Below, piece by piece: positions 1 through 9,299 of a stretch of 64,000 nt of DNA. The notes under the pieces are model-generated. The model worked only from the letters and a program-made list of their open reading frames with translations. It ran no database searches and was not told the origin of the DNA. The stretch covers positions 1 through 64,000 of the forward strand of contig NZ_JAAKGI010000027.1 of assembly GCF_011762485.1 (NCBI RefSeq). Reading direction: 5' to 3'. The DNA comes from Yeosuana marina (lineage in GTDB: Bacteria > Bacteroidota > Bacteroidia > Flavobacteriales > Flavobacteriaceae). The first letter of the stretch is position 1; every line of letters begins with the position of its first letter. The translations under genes were made by a program, and so were the position numbers.

Positions 1-300
1 TGGATTTTTAATCTTAAATCGTTTTTTTAGTTCATTTTCAGAAATGCTCATAGTTTTAGCCATTTCTAAAAACATATCGCATAAATGATGGTAGAATTTC
101 TTTCTGATTCTTTTTATGTCGTCTTCAGTTTTGTCAGGAAAAACCAATCTTAAGTTGTCATTAACTACTCGTTTTCTATAGCCAAAAACATAGTATATCA
201 GTACATAAATGCAGTCTGAAAACACATACAATAATCTAAAAGGTAAAATAGATATAAGCCACAAAAGCGGATAAACTAGAATGTAAACAAGAAATTGCAT
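1..300 (-). CDS. LpxL/HtrB-type lysophospholipid acyltransferase (N-terminal part)
   Basis: The minus-strand frame is open from an ATG at 298-300 to the window edge, giving the first 100 residues. It begins with a hydrophobic membrane segment (about residues 3-38). A YRKRVVNDNLRLVFPDKT stretch follows (about 41-58), typical of the lauroyl/myristoyl acyltransferase family that adds secondary acyl chains to lipid A at the inner membrane. The catalytic HX4D motif would lie further on, outside the window, so it cannot be checked. The gene diverges from the rhomboid gene. A TAnnTTTG box on the minus strand (324-331) sits suitably upstream. The family is fairly clear; the exact acyl acceptor is not. 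Confidence 0.8.
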   Translation of the reverse strand, partial: MQFLVYILVYPLLWLISILPFRLLYVFSDCIYVLIYYVFGYRKRVVNDNLRLVFPDKTEDDIKRIRKKFYHHLCDMFLEMAKTMSISENELKKRFKIKNP

Positions 301-310
301 TAATTAATTT

Positions 311-331
311 TAAATTTGCACAACAAATATA
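311..331. promoter_or_regulatory. Overlapping divergent -7 promoter boxes
   Basis: TAAATTTG at 311-318 on the plus strand and TATATTTG on the minus strand at 324-331 both match the Bacteroidota -7 consensus TAnnTTTG. They would serve the rhomboid gene (ATG 362) and the acyltransferase (ATG 300). No well-spaced TTG -33 box was seen for either, so the assignment rests on the -7 boxes and position. Confidence 0.45.
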
Positions 332-361
332 TGTTATAAATTATTTAAACGTTTACTCCTT

Positions 362-1012
362 ATGGGCAAATTAGATGTAGTAACTATAATTATTATCGCG
401 GCCAATGTTATTATTTCATACAAAGGCTTTAGTGATTTTGGTTTTTTTGAAAAATACAAGTTCAATGTTGGAGCTGTAAGACGAGGAGAGCAATTCCGGT
501 TATTTAGTACAGGTTTTTTGCATGCAGATAATGCACATTTATTTTTCAACATGTTTTCCTTATACTTTTTTGCCGATGTGGTCATTGGGTTTTTGGGAGT
601 TTTTAGTTTTGTTATAATTTATGTAGGAAGTTTGATATTGGGTAGTTTGCTGTCTTTATATTTTCACAAAGATGAATATCATTATAGTGCTGTAGGTGCC
701 AGTGGTGCCGTTATGGGTATTATTTATTCAGCTATTCTATTACAGCCAGGTATGAGCTTATACATGTTTTTTATACCAATTCCAATTCCTGCTTATATCT
801 TCGGAATTGGGTATCTATTATATTCTATTTATGGTATGAAAAATAGAATAGGCAATATTGGTCATGATGCTCATTTTGGTGGTGCTATAGGTGGTTATGC
901 AATCACTTTACTATTAGCTCCATGGCTATTTGAAGAAGACTTGTTAATGATAGCCTTATTGGCGGTTCCTATTGTTTTACTTTTTGCTTTAAAGAAAGCT
1001 GGGAAAATGTGA
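362..1012 (+). CDS. Rhomboid family intramembrane serine protease
   Basis: This 216-residue protein has about six membrane segments. It cleaves membrane-anchored substrates inside the lipid bilayer. The rhomboid signature is complete: an HADNAHLFFNM loop (about residues 58-68), the GASG nucleophile motif with Ser114, and the partner His171 in the HFGG motif of a late helix. Length and order fit the basic six-helix bacterial form with no extra domains. A strong terminator follows, shared with the convergent lipoprotein gene. The substrate is unknown. Catalytic competence is well supported by the residues. Confidence 0.93.
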   Translation: MGKLDVVTIIIIAANVIISYKGFSDFGFFEKYKFNVGAVRRGEQFRLFSTGFLHADNAHLFFNMFSLYFFADVVIGFLGVFSFVIIYVGSLILGSLLSLYFHKDEYHYSAVGASGAVMGIIYSAILLQPGMSLYMFFIPIPIPAYIFGIGYLLYSIYGMKNRIGNIGHDAHFGGAIGGYAITLLLAPWLFEEDLLMIALLAVPIVLLFALKKAGKM

Positions 1013-1017
1013 AAAAT

Positions 1018-1053
1018 AAAAAAGCCAATTTGAATTACAAATTGGCTTTTTTA
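1018..1053. terminator. Bidirectional intrinsic terminator
   Basis: A 12-bp perfect stem (AAAGCCAATTTG at 1021-1032 with its complement at 1038-1049) has a 5-nt loop, A-rich DNA on the left and a T tract on the right. It lies between the convergent rhomboid and lipoprotein genes. Confidence 0.85.
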
Positions 1054-1072
1054 TTAATAGGTTTCTTTAAAA

Positions 1073-1882
1073 CTATTCATAGAAAAATTCAATGGTTTCA
1101 ACATCTTCATCTTCATTACCATATTGAGATGTGTATATGCAAGTTTTTGGATAATCATTTTCGTTATAAGTATACTCATATTTATCATTATAATTGTCAC
1201 TAGTATTAGTGTCACTTTCTACATAACTAACAATATTATTGGTATTTCCATATATGTAAGCTCCAAATTCATTTTCACTCAAGATGTTAAGTACTTCAAT
1301 AGCGTGAACGTTTTTGAACATACCATTTTTGTCATCATACCCATATGATATTTTATAGTCTTTATCATCGGCTATTTCTGCAATATTTTTTCCGTTTAGA
1401 GTAATTGTTTCTGTCCAGTCTAATTCAAAATCAGAATTAGAATAACTCACATAAACTTCATTGGTTAAAGTACCGTCATTGTTATAAGTGAAAACACTTT
1501 TATATTTACGATCACCTAATTCAGAAGGCTCAAGAAAAATTTCAGTATATGTAGCAATTTTATTTTCAGAATTATATTCTAATACAACAGAAGCATTATG
1601 TCCGTCTGCATCAAAATAATCATCTTTAATTAAATTGTCATTATCGTCATAGGTATAAACATTTTTCCATTCTTCACTACCATCAGTTCCAACAACACTT
1701 ATTAATTTGTTGCCATTATAGTTATAAGTTTCTGAATATTCGTCAACTGTTCCTCTGTTGTAAATTGCTTTTTTCAATAAAGTATTGTCAGGAGTGTTTT
1801 CGTCAGGATTATCAGTAGATTCGGTGTTGCAAGAACTAATTGCAACACATAACATTAAAAGTAGGAGTTGTTTTAATTTCAT
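1073..1882 (-). CDS. Lipoprotein with YD/RHS-like repeats
   Basis: The 269-residue product starts with a lipoprotein signal peptide ending in the lipobox ISSC (Cys18), so it should be anchored in the cell envelope. The rest is acidic, Asn/Asp/Tyr-rich and built of degenerate units such as YTYDDNDNLIKDDYFDADG and FTYNNDGTLTNEVY, which recall the YD repeats of RHS proteins and predict beta structure. I do not recognise a named family or an enzymatic motif. It stands alone, convergent with the rhomboid gene and divergent from lon. A structural or binding role at the surface is an inference only. Confidence 0.8.
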   Translation of the reverse strand: MKLKQLLLLMLCVAISSCNTESTDNPDENTPDNTLLKKAIYNRGTVDEYSETYNYNGNKLISVVGTDGSEEWKNVYTYDDNDNLIKDDYFDADGHNASVVLEYNSENKIATYTEIFLEPSELGDRKYKSVFTYNNDGTLTNEVYVSYSNSDFELDWTETITLNGKNIAEIADDKDYKISYGYDDKNGMFKNVHAIEVLNILSENEFGAYIYGNTNNIVSYVESDTNTSDNYNDKYEYTYNENDYPKTCIYTSQYGNEDEDVETIEFFYE

Positions 1883-2117
1883 TTATATTATTTTTAAGAT
1901 TAAGTTACAAATATAGAATTATATGCTGTAAGATTTACCACATAATTTAATTTTTTATTACTCCGTGTTTGAGTATGGCATGCCTATTGAAATTATATTG
2001 GTATTGAATATTTAATATTGGTTTTAATTTATTGGTATTCAATTATTTATTAATTTTAATAATCTTTAAAAAACAAATAGTCATTTGCTTTAATGACATA
2101 TTGACTTAAATAAGTAT
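1883..2117. other. Intergenic region with short TTGGTATT direct repeats
   Basis: This divergent control region for the lipoprotein and lon genes contains three spaced copies of an ATTGGTnTT motif (around 1997-2005, 2017-2025 and 2031-2039) in very AT-rich DNA. No clean TAnnTTTG box was found in front of lon. The repeats may be regulator half-sites or simply low-complexity sequence. Confidence 0.3.
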
Positions 2118-4568
2118 ATGAAGAAATCCGATTTTATAAGTCTTGACAGTTTGTCATTCCAGGAGTTTGATGAGAATTCAGAATTAATTCCTTTAATGAC
2201 ACCTGAAGATGAAGAAGAAATAAACAACGAAAATTTACCTGAAACACTACCTATATTGCCATTAAGGAATACCGTATTGTTTCCTAGTGTTGTCATACCT
2301 ATTACAGCGGGACGTGATAAATCAATAAAATTGATTAATGATGCCAATAAGGGTAGTAAGGTTATTGGTGTTGTTTCTCAAAAAGATGAATCTGTAGAGG
2401 ATCCAACGGCAAAAGATATCCATGAAACAGGAACAGTTGCTAGAATATTACGGGTATTGAAAATGCCAGATGGTAATGTAACGGTCATTATCCAAGGAAA
2501 AAAACGCTTTAAAGTAGCCGAGGTTATTACAGAAGAGCCTTATATGAATGCAACCATAAGGGAAATTCCAGAAGCGAGACCTGCTCAAAATAATAAAGAG
2601 TTTGCAGCTATAATAGATTCTATTAAAGAATTAGCATTACAAATTATTAAGGATAGTCCTAATATACCAAGTGAGGCCTCTTTTGCTATTAAGAATATTG
2701 AGAGTAATTCATTTTTAGTGAATTTTGTATCCTCAAATATGAATTTGTCGGTTACAGAAAAGCAAAGTCTTTTGGAAGTTAATGATTTGAAAAAGAGAGC
2801 ACTTGCTACCTTAAAATATATGAATCTTGAATTTCAAAAGCTAGAGCTTAAAAATGATATTCAGTCTAAGGTTCAAATGGACATGAGTCAACAGCAACGT
2901 GAATATTTCTTGCATCAACAAATGAAAACCATTCAAGAAGAATTGGGTGGCGTGAGTCATGATGAAGAGATTGATGAGATGAAACAGCGTGCTAAAGACA
3001 AAAAATGGGATACCAAAGTAGCTGAACATTTTGAAAAGGAATTAGCCAAAATGCAGCGCATGAACCCCCAAGTGGCAGAATATTCTATTCAAAGAAATTA
3101 TTTAGACCTGTTTTTGGATTTGCCATGGAATGAGTTTAGTAAAGATAAGTTTGATTTAAAAAGAGCGCGAAAAATACTTGATAGAGACCATTTTGGGTTA
3201 GAAGATGTAAAACGTAGAATTATAGAGCATTTAGCGGTTTTAAAACTGCGTAATGATATGAAATCGCCCATATTATGTTTGTATGGACCTCCAGGAGTTG
3301 GTAAAACGTCCCTTGGAAAGTCTATTGCAGAAGCTCTTGGCAGAGAGTATGTGCGTATGTCATTAGGCGGATTACGTGATGAGGCTGAAATACGCGGACA
3401 TAGAAAAACTTATATAGGTGCTATGCCAGGACGAATTGTTCAAAGTTTAAAAAAAGCAGGCACCTCCAATCCAGTTTTTGTTTTGGATGAAATCGATAAA
3501 CTATCAAACTCTCATCAAGGAGATCCGTCTTCAGCAATGCTTGAAGTATTGGATCCAGAACAAAATAACGAGTTTTATGACAACTTTTTAGAAATGGGTT
3601 ATGATTTATCTAAAGTCATGTTCATTGCTACCTGTAACAGTTTATCAACCATTCAACCAGCGTTATTAGATAGAATGGAAATTATTAATGTGACAGGATA
3701 TACCATTGAAGAAAAGGTTGAAATTGCCAAACGTCATTTATTACCTAAACAATTAAAGGAACATGGGCTTGCGGAAAAAGATTTAAAAATAGGTAAACCT
3801 CAATTAGAAAAAATTGTTGAGGGGTATACACGAGAGTCTGGTGTGCGTAGCCTTGAAAAGCAATTAGCAAAAATGGTGCGCTATGCGGCTAAGAATATCG
3901 CCATGGAAGAAGATTATAATATCAAAATATCTAATGCCGATATTATTGAAGTTTTAGGTGGTCCTAAACTAGAGCGTGATAAATATGAAAACAATAATGT
4001 AGCCGGTGTAGTTACTGGATTAGCTTGGACACGAGTAGGGGGTGACATTCTTTTTATAGAATCTATTTTATCTAAAGGTAAAGGCGCTTTAAATATTACA
4101 GGAAATCTTGGTAAGGTGATGAAAGAATCGGCTACCATAGCCATGGAATACATTAAATCGAATGCTGCGGAATTTGGTATTAACCCAGAGGTTTTTGATA
4201 AGTATAACGTCCATATCCATGTGCCCGAAGGCGCAACGCCTAAAGATGGACCAAGTGCTGGTGTAACAATGTTAACCTCATTAGTGTCATTATTTACACA
4301 ACGAAAAGTAAAGAAAAGTTTGGCTATGACTGGTGAAATCACCTTAAGAGGTAAAGTGCTTCCAGTAGGCGGTATTAAAGAAAAGATTTTAGCGGCTAAA
4401 CGAGCACGAATTAAAGAAATTTTATTGTGTGAAGATAATAGACGTGATATTGAAGAAATTAAACCTGATTATCTTAAAGGATTAACGTTTCATTATGTGA
4501 CGGATATGAGTGATGTTATTAAAATAGCACTCACAAATCAAAAAGTTCAACACGCAAAGAAATTATAA
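2118..4568 (+). CDS. lon: ATP-dependent protease La (Lon)
   Basis: This 816-residue LonA-type protease is a cytoplasmic hexamer that unfolds and degrades damaged or regulatory proteins using ATP. Order of domains: N-terminal substrate-binding LON domain (about 45-240), a coiled-coil stretch, an AAA+ module with Walker A GPPGVGKT (390-397) and Walker [10 protein letters not shown], and a C-terminal serine/lysine protease domain with Ser713 (GPSAG) and Lys754 (GGIKEK). All key residues are present and the length is typical. It has its own terminator, so it is probably monocistronic. No heat-shock promoter element could be identified. Confidence 0.98.
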   Translation: MKKSDFISLDSLSFQEFDENSELIPLMTPEDEEEINNENLPETLPILPLRNTVLFPSVVIPITAGRDKSIKLINDANKGSKVIGVVSQKDESVEDPTAKDIHETGTVARILRVLKMPDGNVTVIIQGKKRFKVAEVITEEPYMNATIREIPEARPAQNNKEFAAIIDSIKELALQIIKDSPNIPSEASFAIKNIESNSFLVNFVSSNMNLSVTEKQSLLEVNDLKKRALATLKYMNLEFQKLELKNDIQSKVQMDMSQQQREYFLHQQMKTIQEELGGVSHDEEIDEMKQRAKDKKWDTKVAEHFEKELAKMQRMNPQVAEYSIQRNYLDLFLDLPWNEFSKDKFDLKRARKILDRDHFGLEDVKRRIIEHLAVLKLRNDMKSPILCLYGPPGVGKTSLGKSIAEALGREYVRMSLGGLRDEAEIRGHRKTYIGAMPGRIVQSLKKAGTSNPVFVLDEIDKLSNSHQGDPSSAMLEVLDPEQNNEFYDNFLEMGYDLSKVMFIATCNSLSTIQPALLDRMEIINVTGYTIEEKVEIAKRHLLPKQLKEHGLAEKDLKIGKPQLEKIVEGYTRESGVRSLEKQLAKMVRYAAKNIAMEEDYNIKISNADIIEVLGGPKLERDKYENNNVAGVVTGLAWTRVGGDILFIESILSKGKGALNITGNLGKVMKESATIAMEYIKSNAAEFGINPEVFDKYNVHIHVPEGATPKDGPSAGVTMLTSLVSLFTQRKVKKSLAMTGEITLRGKVLPVGGIKEKILAAKRARIKEILLCEDNRRDIEEIKPDYLKGLTFHYVTDMSDVIKIALTNQKVQHAKKL

Positions 4569-4575
4569 TATATAG

Positions 4576-4603
4576 ACCTCGATTAAATTCGAGGTTTTTT
4601 TTG
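4576..4603 (+). terminator. Intrinsic terminator after lon
   Basis: A 7-bp stem ACCTCGA/TCGAGGT (4576-4582 with 4589-4595) and a 6-nt loop are followed by eight T residues, 8 bp downstream of the lon stop codon. Confidence 0.85.
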
Positions 4604-4663
4604 ATTTAAAATAATTCGTAGGCACTTTCGTTCTAAGATAGATTTAGTTACTTTGCGGTCTAT

Positions 4664-5683
4664 ATGTTAAAAAAAATTGTCCCTTTTTTTTGGTTGCTAG
4701 TAGGTGTTGTTTCCAGCGCACAAGTTGGGGGTGAATCAACCTATCAATTTTTAAATTTGGTTTCATCGCCAAGACAAGCAGCTCTTGGAGGAAAGGTTTT
4801 GACTAATGTAGATTATGATGTGGCTCAGGGACTCTACAATCCAGCAACTATTAATGCTAATATGGATAATCAATTGGCATTAAATTATACCAGTTACTTG
4901 GGAGGTATTAGTTATGGAACGGCTTCATATGCGTATACTATGGACAGGCGTACGCAAACATTTCATGCAGGAATTACTTATATAAATTACGGTTCTTTTG
5001 ATGGATATGATGAAAATGGAAATGCAACAGGATCTTTTACAGGTAATGAAGCAGCATTATCATTAGGCTATGCGTTGCAAATAGGATATAGTGATTTTTA
5101 TTTTGGTGCTAATCTTAAATTTATCACCTCTAAATTAGAACAATACAATTCGTTAGGTGTCGCTACAGATTTGGGTTTACTTTATATTAATGAAGACTTA
5201 GATTTTAATGCCGCTTTAGTAATCCGGAATTTTGGAACACAACTTACAACCTACGCAGGACAAAATGAACCCTTACCGTTTGAAATAGATTTTGGAATGT
5301 CTCAACGCCTAGAAAATGTTCCGATAAGATGGCATATTACTTTTGAAAACTTGCAGGAATGGCCTATTGCGGTTTCAAATCCTGCGCGTGTTACCACCGA
5401 TTTATCTGGTAATCAAACCCCAGAGAAAGTGGGGTTTTTAGGAAAAGCTATTAGGCATACTATTTTGGGCGCCGAATTATTTCCTGAAGGCGGATTTAAT
5501 ATCCGTTTAGGCTATAATTTTAGAAGAGCAGAAGAATTACGTATTGTTGATCAACGTAATTTTTCAGGATTATCAGCAGGATTTTCAATAAAATTAAATA
5601 AAATGCGATTTAGTTACACGCATGCTAAATATACAAGTGCAGCCAATTCAAACTTTTTCGGATTACAAATAGATTTACAATAG
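4664..5683 (+). CDS. porQ: Type IX secretion system protein PorQ
   Basis: This 339-residue outer-membrane beta-barrel protein has a signal peptide (cleavage after VSSA, about residue 19). The N-terminal pattern YQFLNLVSSPRQAALGG followed by DVAQGLYNPATIN is characteristic of PorQ, a PorV-like barrel of the type IX attachment complex. That complex also contains PorU, PorV and PorZ, and anchors or processes secreted adhesins and enzymes at the cell surface. The remainder alternates amphipathic strands and ends in an aromatic-containing terminal strand. It is followed after 3 bp by cmk, implying co-transcription. A TACTTTG box at about 4650 could act as promoter. Other T9SS genes are not in the window. 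Confidence 0.88.
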   Translation: MLKKIVPFFWLLVGVVSSAQVGGESTYQFLNLVSSPRQAALGGKVLTNVDYDVAQGLYNPATINANMDNQLALNYTSYLGGISYGTASYAYTMDRRTQTFHAGITYINYGSFDGYDENGNATGSFTGNEAALSLGYALQIGYSDFYFGANLKFITSKLEQYNSLGVATDLGLLYINEDLDFNAALVIRNFGTQLTTYAGQNEPLPFEIDFGMSQRLENVPIRWHITFENLQEWPIAVSNPARVTTDLSGNQTPEKVGFLGKAIRHTILGAELFPEGGFNIRLGYNFRRAEELRIVDQRNFSGLSAGFSIKLNKMRFSYTHAKYTSAANSNFFGLQIDLQ

Positions 5684-5686
5684 GGT

Positions 5687-6382
5687 ATGAGTCAAAAAAA
5701 AATTATAATAGCTATAGATGGATTTTCTTCAACTGGAAAAAGTACGGTTGCTAAACAACTTGCTAAACAACTTGGTTACATATATGTAGATTCTGGCGCC
5801 ATGTACAGAGCCATTACTTATTTTGCGATGACGAATGGTTTTATTGATGAAAATGGCTTTGATGTTGACGGACTTATTTCAAAATTAGAAGATATTCATG
5901 TAAGTTTTAAATTTAATAAAGACTTGGGGTTTGCTGAAGTGTATTTAAACGGTATAAACGTAGAAAAGGAAATCAGAACCCTAGAAGTTTCGAACTTTGT
6001 GAGTAAGGTATCGGCTATTCCAGAGGTTAGAAAACAATTGGTTAAACAACAACACCAATTGGGTTTACAAAAAGGTATTGTTATGGATGGTCGAGACATA
6101 GGTACGGTCGTTTTTCCTGATGCAGAATTGAAACTATTTATGACCGCATCAGCTGAAACAAGAGCATTACGACGTTATGATGAACTTAAAGCAAAAGGAG
6201 ATGATGTAAGTTTTGAAGATGTCTTAAACAATGTTCAAGAGCGTGATCATTTAGATTCAACAAGAAAAGATTCGCCATTGTATAAAGCAGAAGATGCTAT
6301 TGAAATTGATAACTCGAATTTGTCTTTAGACGAACAGTTTGATAAGATTCTTAAGTTGGTTACTATGACTTTGGAAGATTGA
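5687..6382 (+). CDS. cmk: Cytidylate kinase
   Basis: This 231-residue enzyme phosphorylates CMP/dCMP to the diphosphates with ATP in pyrimidine salvage and RNA turnover. It has a P-loop GFSSTGKST (residues 12-20), the CMP-binding DSGAMYRAI segment, the MDGRDIGTVVFPDAELK region and the lid/R-rich segment ERDHLDSTRKDSP, all in canonical order. The ATG lies 3 bp after the porQ stop, so the two genes form an operon. Length matches the family. Confidence 0.97.
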   Translation: MSQKKIIIAIDGFSSTGKSTVAKQLAKQLGYIYVDSGAMYRAITYFAMTNGFIDENGFDVDGLISKLEDIHVSFKFNKDLGFAEVYLNGINVEKEIRTLEVSNFVSKVSAIPEVRKQLVKQQHQLGLQKGIVMDGRDIGTVVFPDAELKLFMTASAETRALRRYDELKAKGDDVSFEDVLNNVQERDHLDSTRKDSPLYKAEDAIEIDNSNLSLDEQFDKILKLVTMTLED

Positions 6383-6618
6383 GATAACACTATGTCATGG
6401 AGAACGCAGTGAAGCAATCTGTTTATTTTTAGTTCTATTTCATAAGATTACTTCATCATTCGCACCTCATTCCTGGTAATGAAGTCTAGTTTCGTCATTG
6501 CGAGAGAAACGAAGCAATCTTTTTTGTCGCGAGTGTCATTGAGAATATTGTGAAGCAATCTGTTTAATATTAACTTCTTTTCAAGAGATTACTTCGTCGT
6601 TATCTCCTCGTAATGACA
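6383..6618. repeat. Cluster of REP-like palindromic repeats
   Basis: This non-coding stretch carries three copies of a left arm resembling GTCATTGCGAGnnnGAAGCAATCT (6394-6421, 6493-6520 and 6534-6562). It also carries two copies of the approximate complementary arm AGATTACTTCnTC...TAATGA (6445-6482 and 6585-6618). The first and third left arms can pair with the following right arms into long imperfect hairpins; the middle one is an orphan arm. Dispersed repeats with this kind of core are common between genes in many bacteria. Together they fill most of the space between cmk and the terminator. Confidence 0.75.
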
Positions 6619-6654
6619 TAAAAAAACGAACCTTTAAATGAATAAAGATTCGTT
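6619..6654 (-). terminator. Intrinsic terminator for the BON-LysM gene
   Basis: Stem AACGAA-C-CTTTA with TAAAG-A-TTCGTT (6625-6636 with 6643-6654; one mismatch) is followed on the minus strand by a run of seven T residues. It lies about 25 bp downstream of the minus-strand stop codon. Confidence 0.75.
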
Positions 6655-6679
6655 CTAAACTATTAAATATTTCTAGTTT

Positions 6680-7060
6680 TTATAAGTTAGGAATAATCAA
6701 TTCTTGATCTGGATAAATAATATCAGGATTTTTTAAGATATCTGAATTTGCTTTAAAGATTGCTTGATATTTAGAAGCATTTCCGTAATAATGTTTAGCA
6801 ATTTTGCCTAAAGTTTCTCCGCTTTTCACGGTGTGTCTATGGTAAACACTCGTATCGGCTACAGTTATGTTAGCTAAAATATCGGTAGGTTTTTCACCAC
6901 CAATTTCCTTTATTTTATCCCAAATTAGGTTTTTTTCATATTGTGTTTTAGCTTCTCCTTTAACTTTTAAGATGCCGTTTTCTTCGGTAACATTACCGTC
7001 TTTAATGTTTAATGCTTCTCCTAAATCAAGCACGTCTTGATATTTTGCTTTCGCTGTCAT
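6680..7060 (-). CDS. BON and LysM domain protein (Kbp/YgaU-like)
   Basis: The 126-residue protein has a BON domain (about 15-70, including NVTEENGILKVKGEAKTQYE). A C-terminal LysM domain (about 76-125) has the pattern YHRHTVKSGETLGKIAKHYYGN and IIYPDQELIIP. This architecture and size match the E. coli Kbp (YgaU) potassium-binding protein. LysM usually binds peptidoglycan-type sugars. There is no signal peptide, which also fits Kbp. It stands alone between the repeat cluster and the rpsA promoter region. The function is inferred from architecture only. Confidence 0.88.
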   Translation of the reverse strand: MTAKAKYQDVLDLGEALNIKDGNVTEENGILKVKGEAKTQYEKNLIWDKIKEIGGEKPTDILANITVADTSVYHRHTVKSGETLGKIAKHYYGNASKYQAIFKANSDILKNPDIIYPDQELIIPNL

Positions 7061-7216
7061 AATTGTTTATTTTTAGTATTACAATATATTAATTTTTCTG
7101 CTTAATGTAATAGTATTAATGTGTTTAAATTTCATTCGTAGTATTAGACACAAAACAACATAAAAAGTCACTATAATTTTATTTTATTGAAATTAGGCTA
7201 TTTTATTGAAAATGTG

Positions 7217-7224
7217 TATTTTTG
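7217..7224 (+). promoter_or_regulatory. -7 promoter box for rpsA
   Basis: TATTTTTG matches TAnnTTTG perfectly. TTG triplets upstream are at poor spacing (8 or 27 nt), so only the -7 box is claimed. A start about 7 nt further on would give a leader of roughly 160 nt. Confidence 0.5.
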
Positions 7225-7239
7225 CACTCCTTTTAGCGA

Positions 7240-7370
7240 GTCGTCGGAAAGATAAAAGGAATGAAACGATAAATAAAAATAACACTTCTGTGTGTTAATC
7301 GCTTAAAATCTTCCGAAACATACAGAATACAAAACGTAATGTAATTGCGTTTCCGCGAAGGCGGAAAACT
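7240..7370 (+). ncRNA. Candidate structured 5' leader of rpsA
   Basis: Nested complementarity is visible. An outer helix pairs UCGGAA-A-GAU (7244-7253) with AUCUUCCGA (7308-7316), with a single bulge. A middle helix pairs CGAU (7267-7270) with AUCG (7298-7301). An inner hairpin is UAACAC/GUGUUA (7280-7285 with 7292-7297) with a 6-nt loop. Nearer the start codon is a 7-bp GC-rich hairpin with loop GAAG (7350-7367). Ribosomal protein S1 represses its own translation in E. coli, so an autoregulatory leader is plausible, but no match to a described RNA family is claimed. Confidence 0.4.
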
Positions 7371-7391
7371 ATACATTAAATTATTATTTAA

Positions 7392-9254
7392 ATGGCTGAA
7401 AAAGCAAAACAAGCTGAGGTTGAAGCAGTTGAAGTTCCAACTGAAGAAACTCCAAAAGCAGAAGCTCCAGTAGTATCTGAAGCTCAAGCAAATCCTGAAA
7501 AATTCTTAAAAGACTTTAACTGGCACAATTACCAAGAAGGTATTGATGAGGTTGATGACAAACAATTGCAAGAATTTGAAAAATTAGTAGCAGAAAATTT
7601 CGTTGATACGCTTAACGATGAAGTTGTTGAAGGTACGGTAGTTCACATTTCTGATAGAGATGCGATTATTGATATCAATGCAAAATCTGAAGGTGTTATC
7701 TCTTTAAACGAATTCCGTTACAACCCAAATTTAAAAGTAGGAGACAAAGTAGAAGTATTAATTGATGTGCGTGAAGATGCAACAGGACAATTAGTATTAT
7801 CTCACAGAAAAGCTCGTGTAATTAAAGCATGGGACCGCGTTAACAAAGCTCACGAAACCGGAGAAATCGTTAATGGTTTTGTAAAATGCAGAACTAAAGG
7901 TGGTATGATTGTAGATGTTTTTGGCATTGAAGCATTCTTACCAGGTTCTCAAATTGATGTCAAACCAATTAGAGATTACGATCAGTATGTAAATAAAACT
8001 ATGGAATTCAAAGTTGTTAAAATCAACCACGAATTTAAAAACGTAGTTGTTTCTCATAAAGCACTTATTGAAGCTGATATTGAAGAACAGAAAAAAGAAA
8101 TCATTGGTCAATTAGAAAAAGGTCAAGTACTAGAAGGTGTTGTTAAAAACATTACATCTTACGGTGTGTTTATCGATCTTGGTGGAGTTGACGGATTAAT
8201 TCATATTACAGATTTATCTTGGTCTAGAATCAATCATCCAAACGAGATTGTTGAGCTAGATGAAAAACTTAATGTAGTTATTCTTGATTTTGATGAAGAT
8301 AAATCTAGAATCCAATTAGGTCTTAAACAATTAAGTAAACATCCTTGGGAAGCTTTAGCCGATACTGTAAAAGTAGGAGATAAAGTAAAAGGTAAAGTAG
8401 TTGTTATTGCAGATTACGGTGCGTTTATCGAAGTGGCTGATGGTGTTGAAGGTTTAATTCACGTATCAGAAATGTCATGGTCTACACACTTACGTTCGGC
8501 ACAAGATTTCGTATCTGTTGGCGATGAAGTTGAAGCAATCATTTTAACGTTAGATAGAGAAGAGCGTAAAATGTCTCTTGGTATTAAACAAATTACACCA
8601 GACCCATGGACAGATATTACAGGAAAATATCCTGTAGGTTCTAAACATGTAGGTATTGTACGTAACTTTACAAACTTTGGTGTGTTTGTTGAATTAGAAG
8701 AAGGTATTGATGGGTTAATTTATATCTCAGATTTATCTTGGACTAAGAAAATCAAGCATCCAAGTGAGTTCTGTTCTGTTGGAGATAAATTAGATGTTGT
8801 AGTATTAGAGTTAGATGTTGAAGGACGTAAATTAAGTTTAGGTCATAAACAAACTACAGAAAATCCTTGGGATAAATACGAAACAGAATTTGATTTAGAC
8901 ACAGTTCATACGGCTGAAATTTCTGAAATCGTTGACAAAGGTGCTACTGTTGAATTTAACGAAGATATCGTAGCATTTGTACCAACACGTCATTTAGAAA
9001 AAGAAGACGGTAAAAAACTTAAAAAAGGAGATTCAGCTGAATTTAAAATCATTGAGTTTAATAAAGAGTTTAAACGCGTCGTAGCATCTCATACAGCTAT
9101 TTTTAGAGCTGAAGAAGCTGCTAACGTTAAAGCTGCCGTTAAAAAGGCTGCTGCAACTGCTGCTGAAGCAAAACCAACTTTAGGTGATGCTAATGATCAG
9201 TTACAAGCACTTAAAGATAAAATGGACGGAAAAACGACTAAATCAAAAAAATAG
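7392..9254 (+). CDS. rpsA: 30S ribosomal protein S1
   Basis: This 620-residue protein binds mRNA on the 30S subunit and helps initiation, which is important where Shine-Dalgarno sequences are lacking. An acidic and Ala-rich N-terminal tail (1-40) precedes six S1 RNA-binding repeats. Repeats three to five are plain (ITSYGVFIDLGGVDGLIHITDLSW, IADYGAFIEVADGVEGLIHVSEMSW and FTNFGVFVELEEGIDGLIYISDLSW, each quoted only in part elsewhere). A Lys/Ala-rich tail ends the protein. Codon choice is notably regular, as expected for high expression. It has its own promoter box and a strong terminator. Confidence 0.97.
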   Translation: MAEKAKQAEVEAVEVPTEETPKAEAPVVSEAQANPEKFLKDFNWHNYQEGIDEVDDKQLQEFEKLVAENFVDTLNDEVVEGTVVHISDRDAIIDINAKSEGVISLNEFRYNPNLKVGDKVEVLIDVREDATGQLVLSHRKARVIKAWDRVNKAHETGEIVNGFVKCRTKGGMIVDVFGIEAFLPGSQIDVKPIRDYDQYVNKTMEFKVVKINHEFKNVVVSHKALIEADIEEQKKEIIGQLEKGQVLEGVVKNITSYGVFIDLGGVDGLIHITDLSWSRINHPNEIVELDEKLNVVILDFDEDKSRIQLGLKQLSKHPWEALADTVKVGDKVKGKVVVIADYGAFIEVADGVEGLIHVSEMSWSTHLRSAQDFVSVGDEVEAIILTLDREERKMSLGIKQITPDPWTDITGKYPVGSKHVGIVRNFTNFGVFVELEEGIDGLIYISDLSWTKKIKHPSEFCSVGDKLDVVVLELDVEGRKLSLGHKQTTENPWDKYETEFDLDTVHTAEISEIVDKGATVEFNEDIVAFVPTRHLEKEDGKKLKKGDSAEFKIIEFNKEFKRVVASHTAIFRAEEAANVKAAVKKAAATAAEAKPTLGDANDQLQALKDKMDGKTTKSKK

Positions 9255-9299
9255 TTTTTTTTCAAACCTGAAAAAATCAGGTATTCATTTATAAATTAG

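Larger units (their letters stand above)
7061..7391. other. 331-bp region without a gene: rpsA promoter and leader
   Basis: The left part is AT-rich spacer containing a direct repeat of TTTTATTGAAA (about 7182 and 7201) upstream of the promoter box. The right part, after the -7 box at 7217-7224, would be a leader of about 160 nt preceding rpsA with several helices, annotated separately. No ORF of note was seen. Confidence 0.6.

Noticed and set aside
3914..4342. 142-codon minus-strand ORF inside lon
   Set aside because: Antisense shadow of a strongly conserved gene; no signal or motif of its own.
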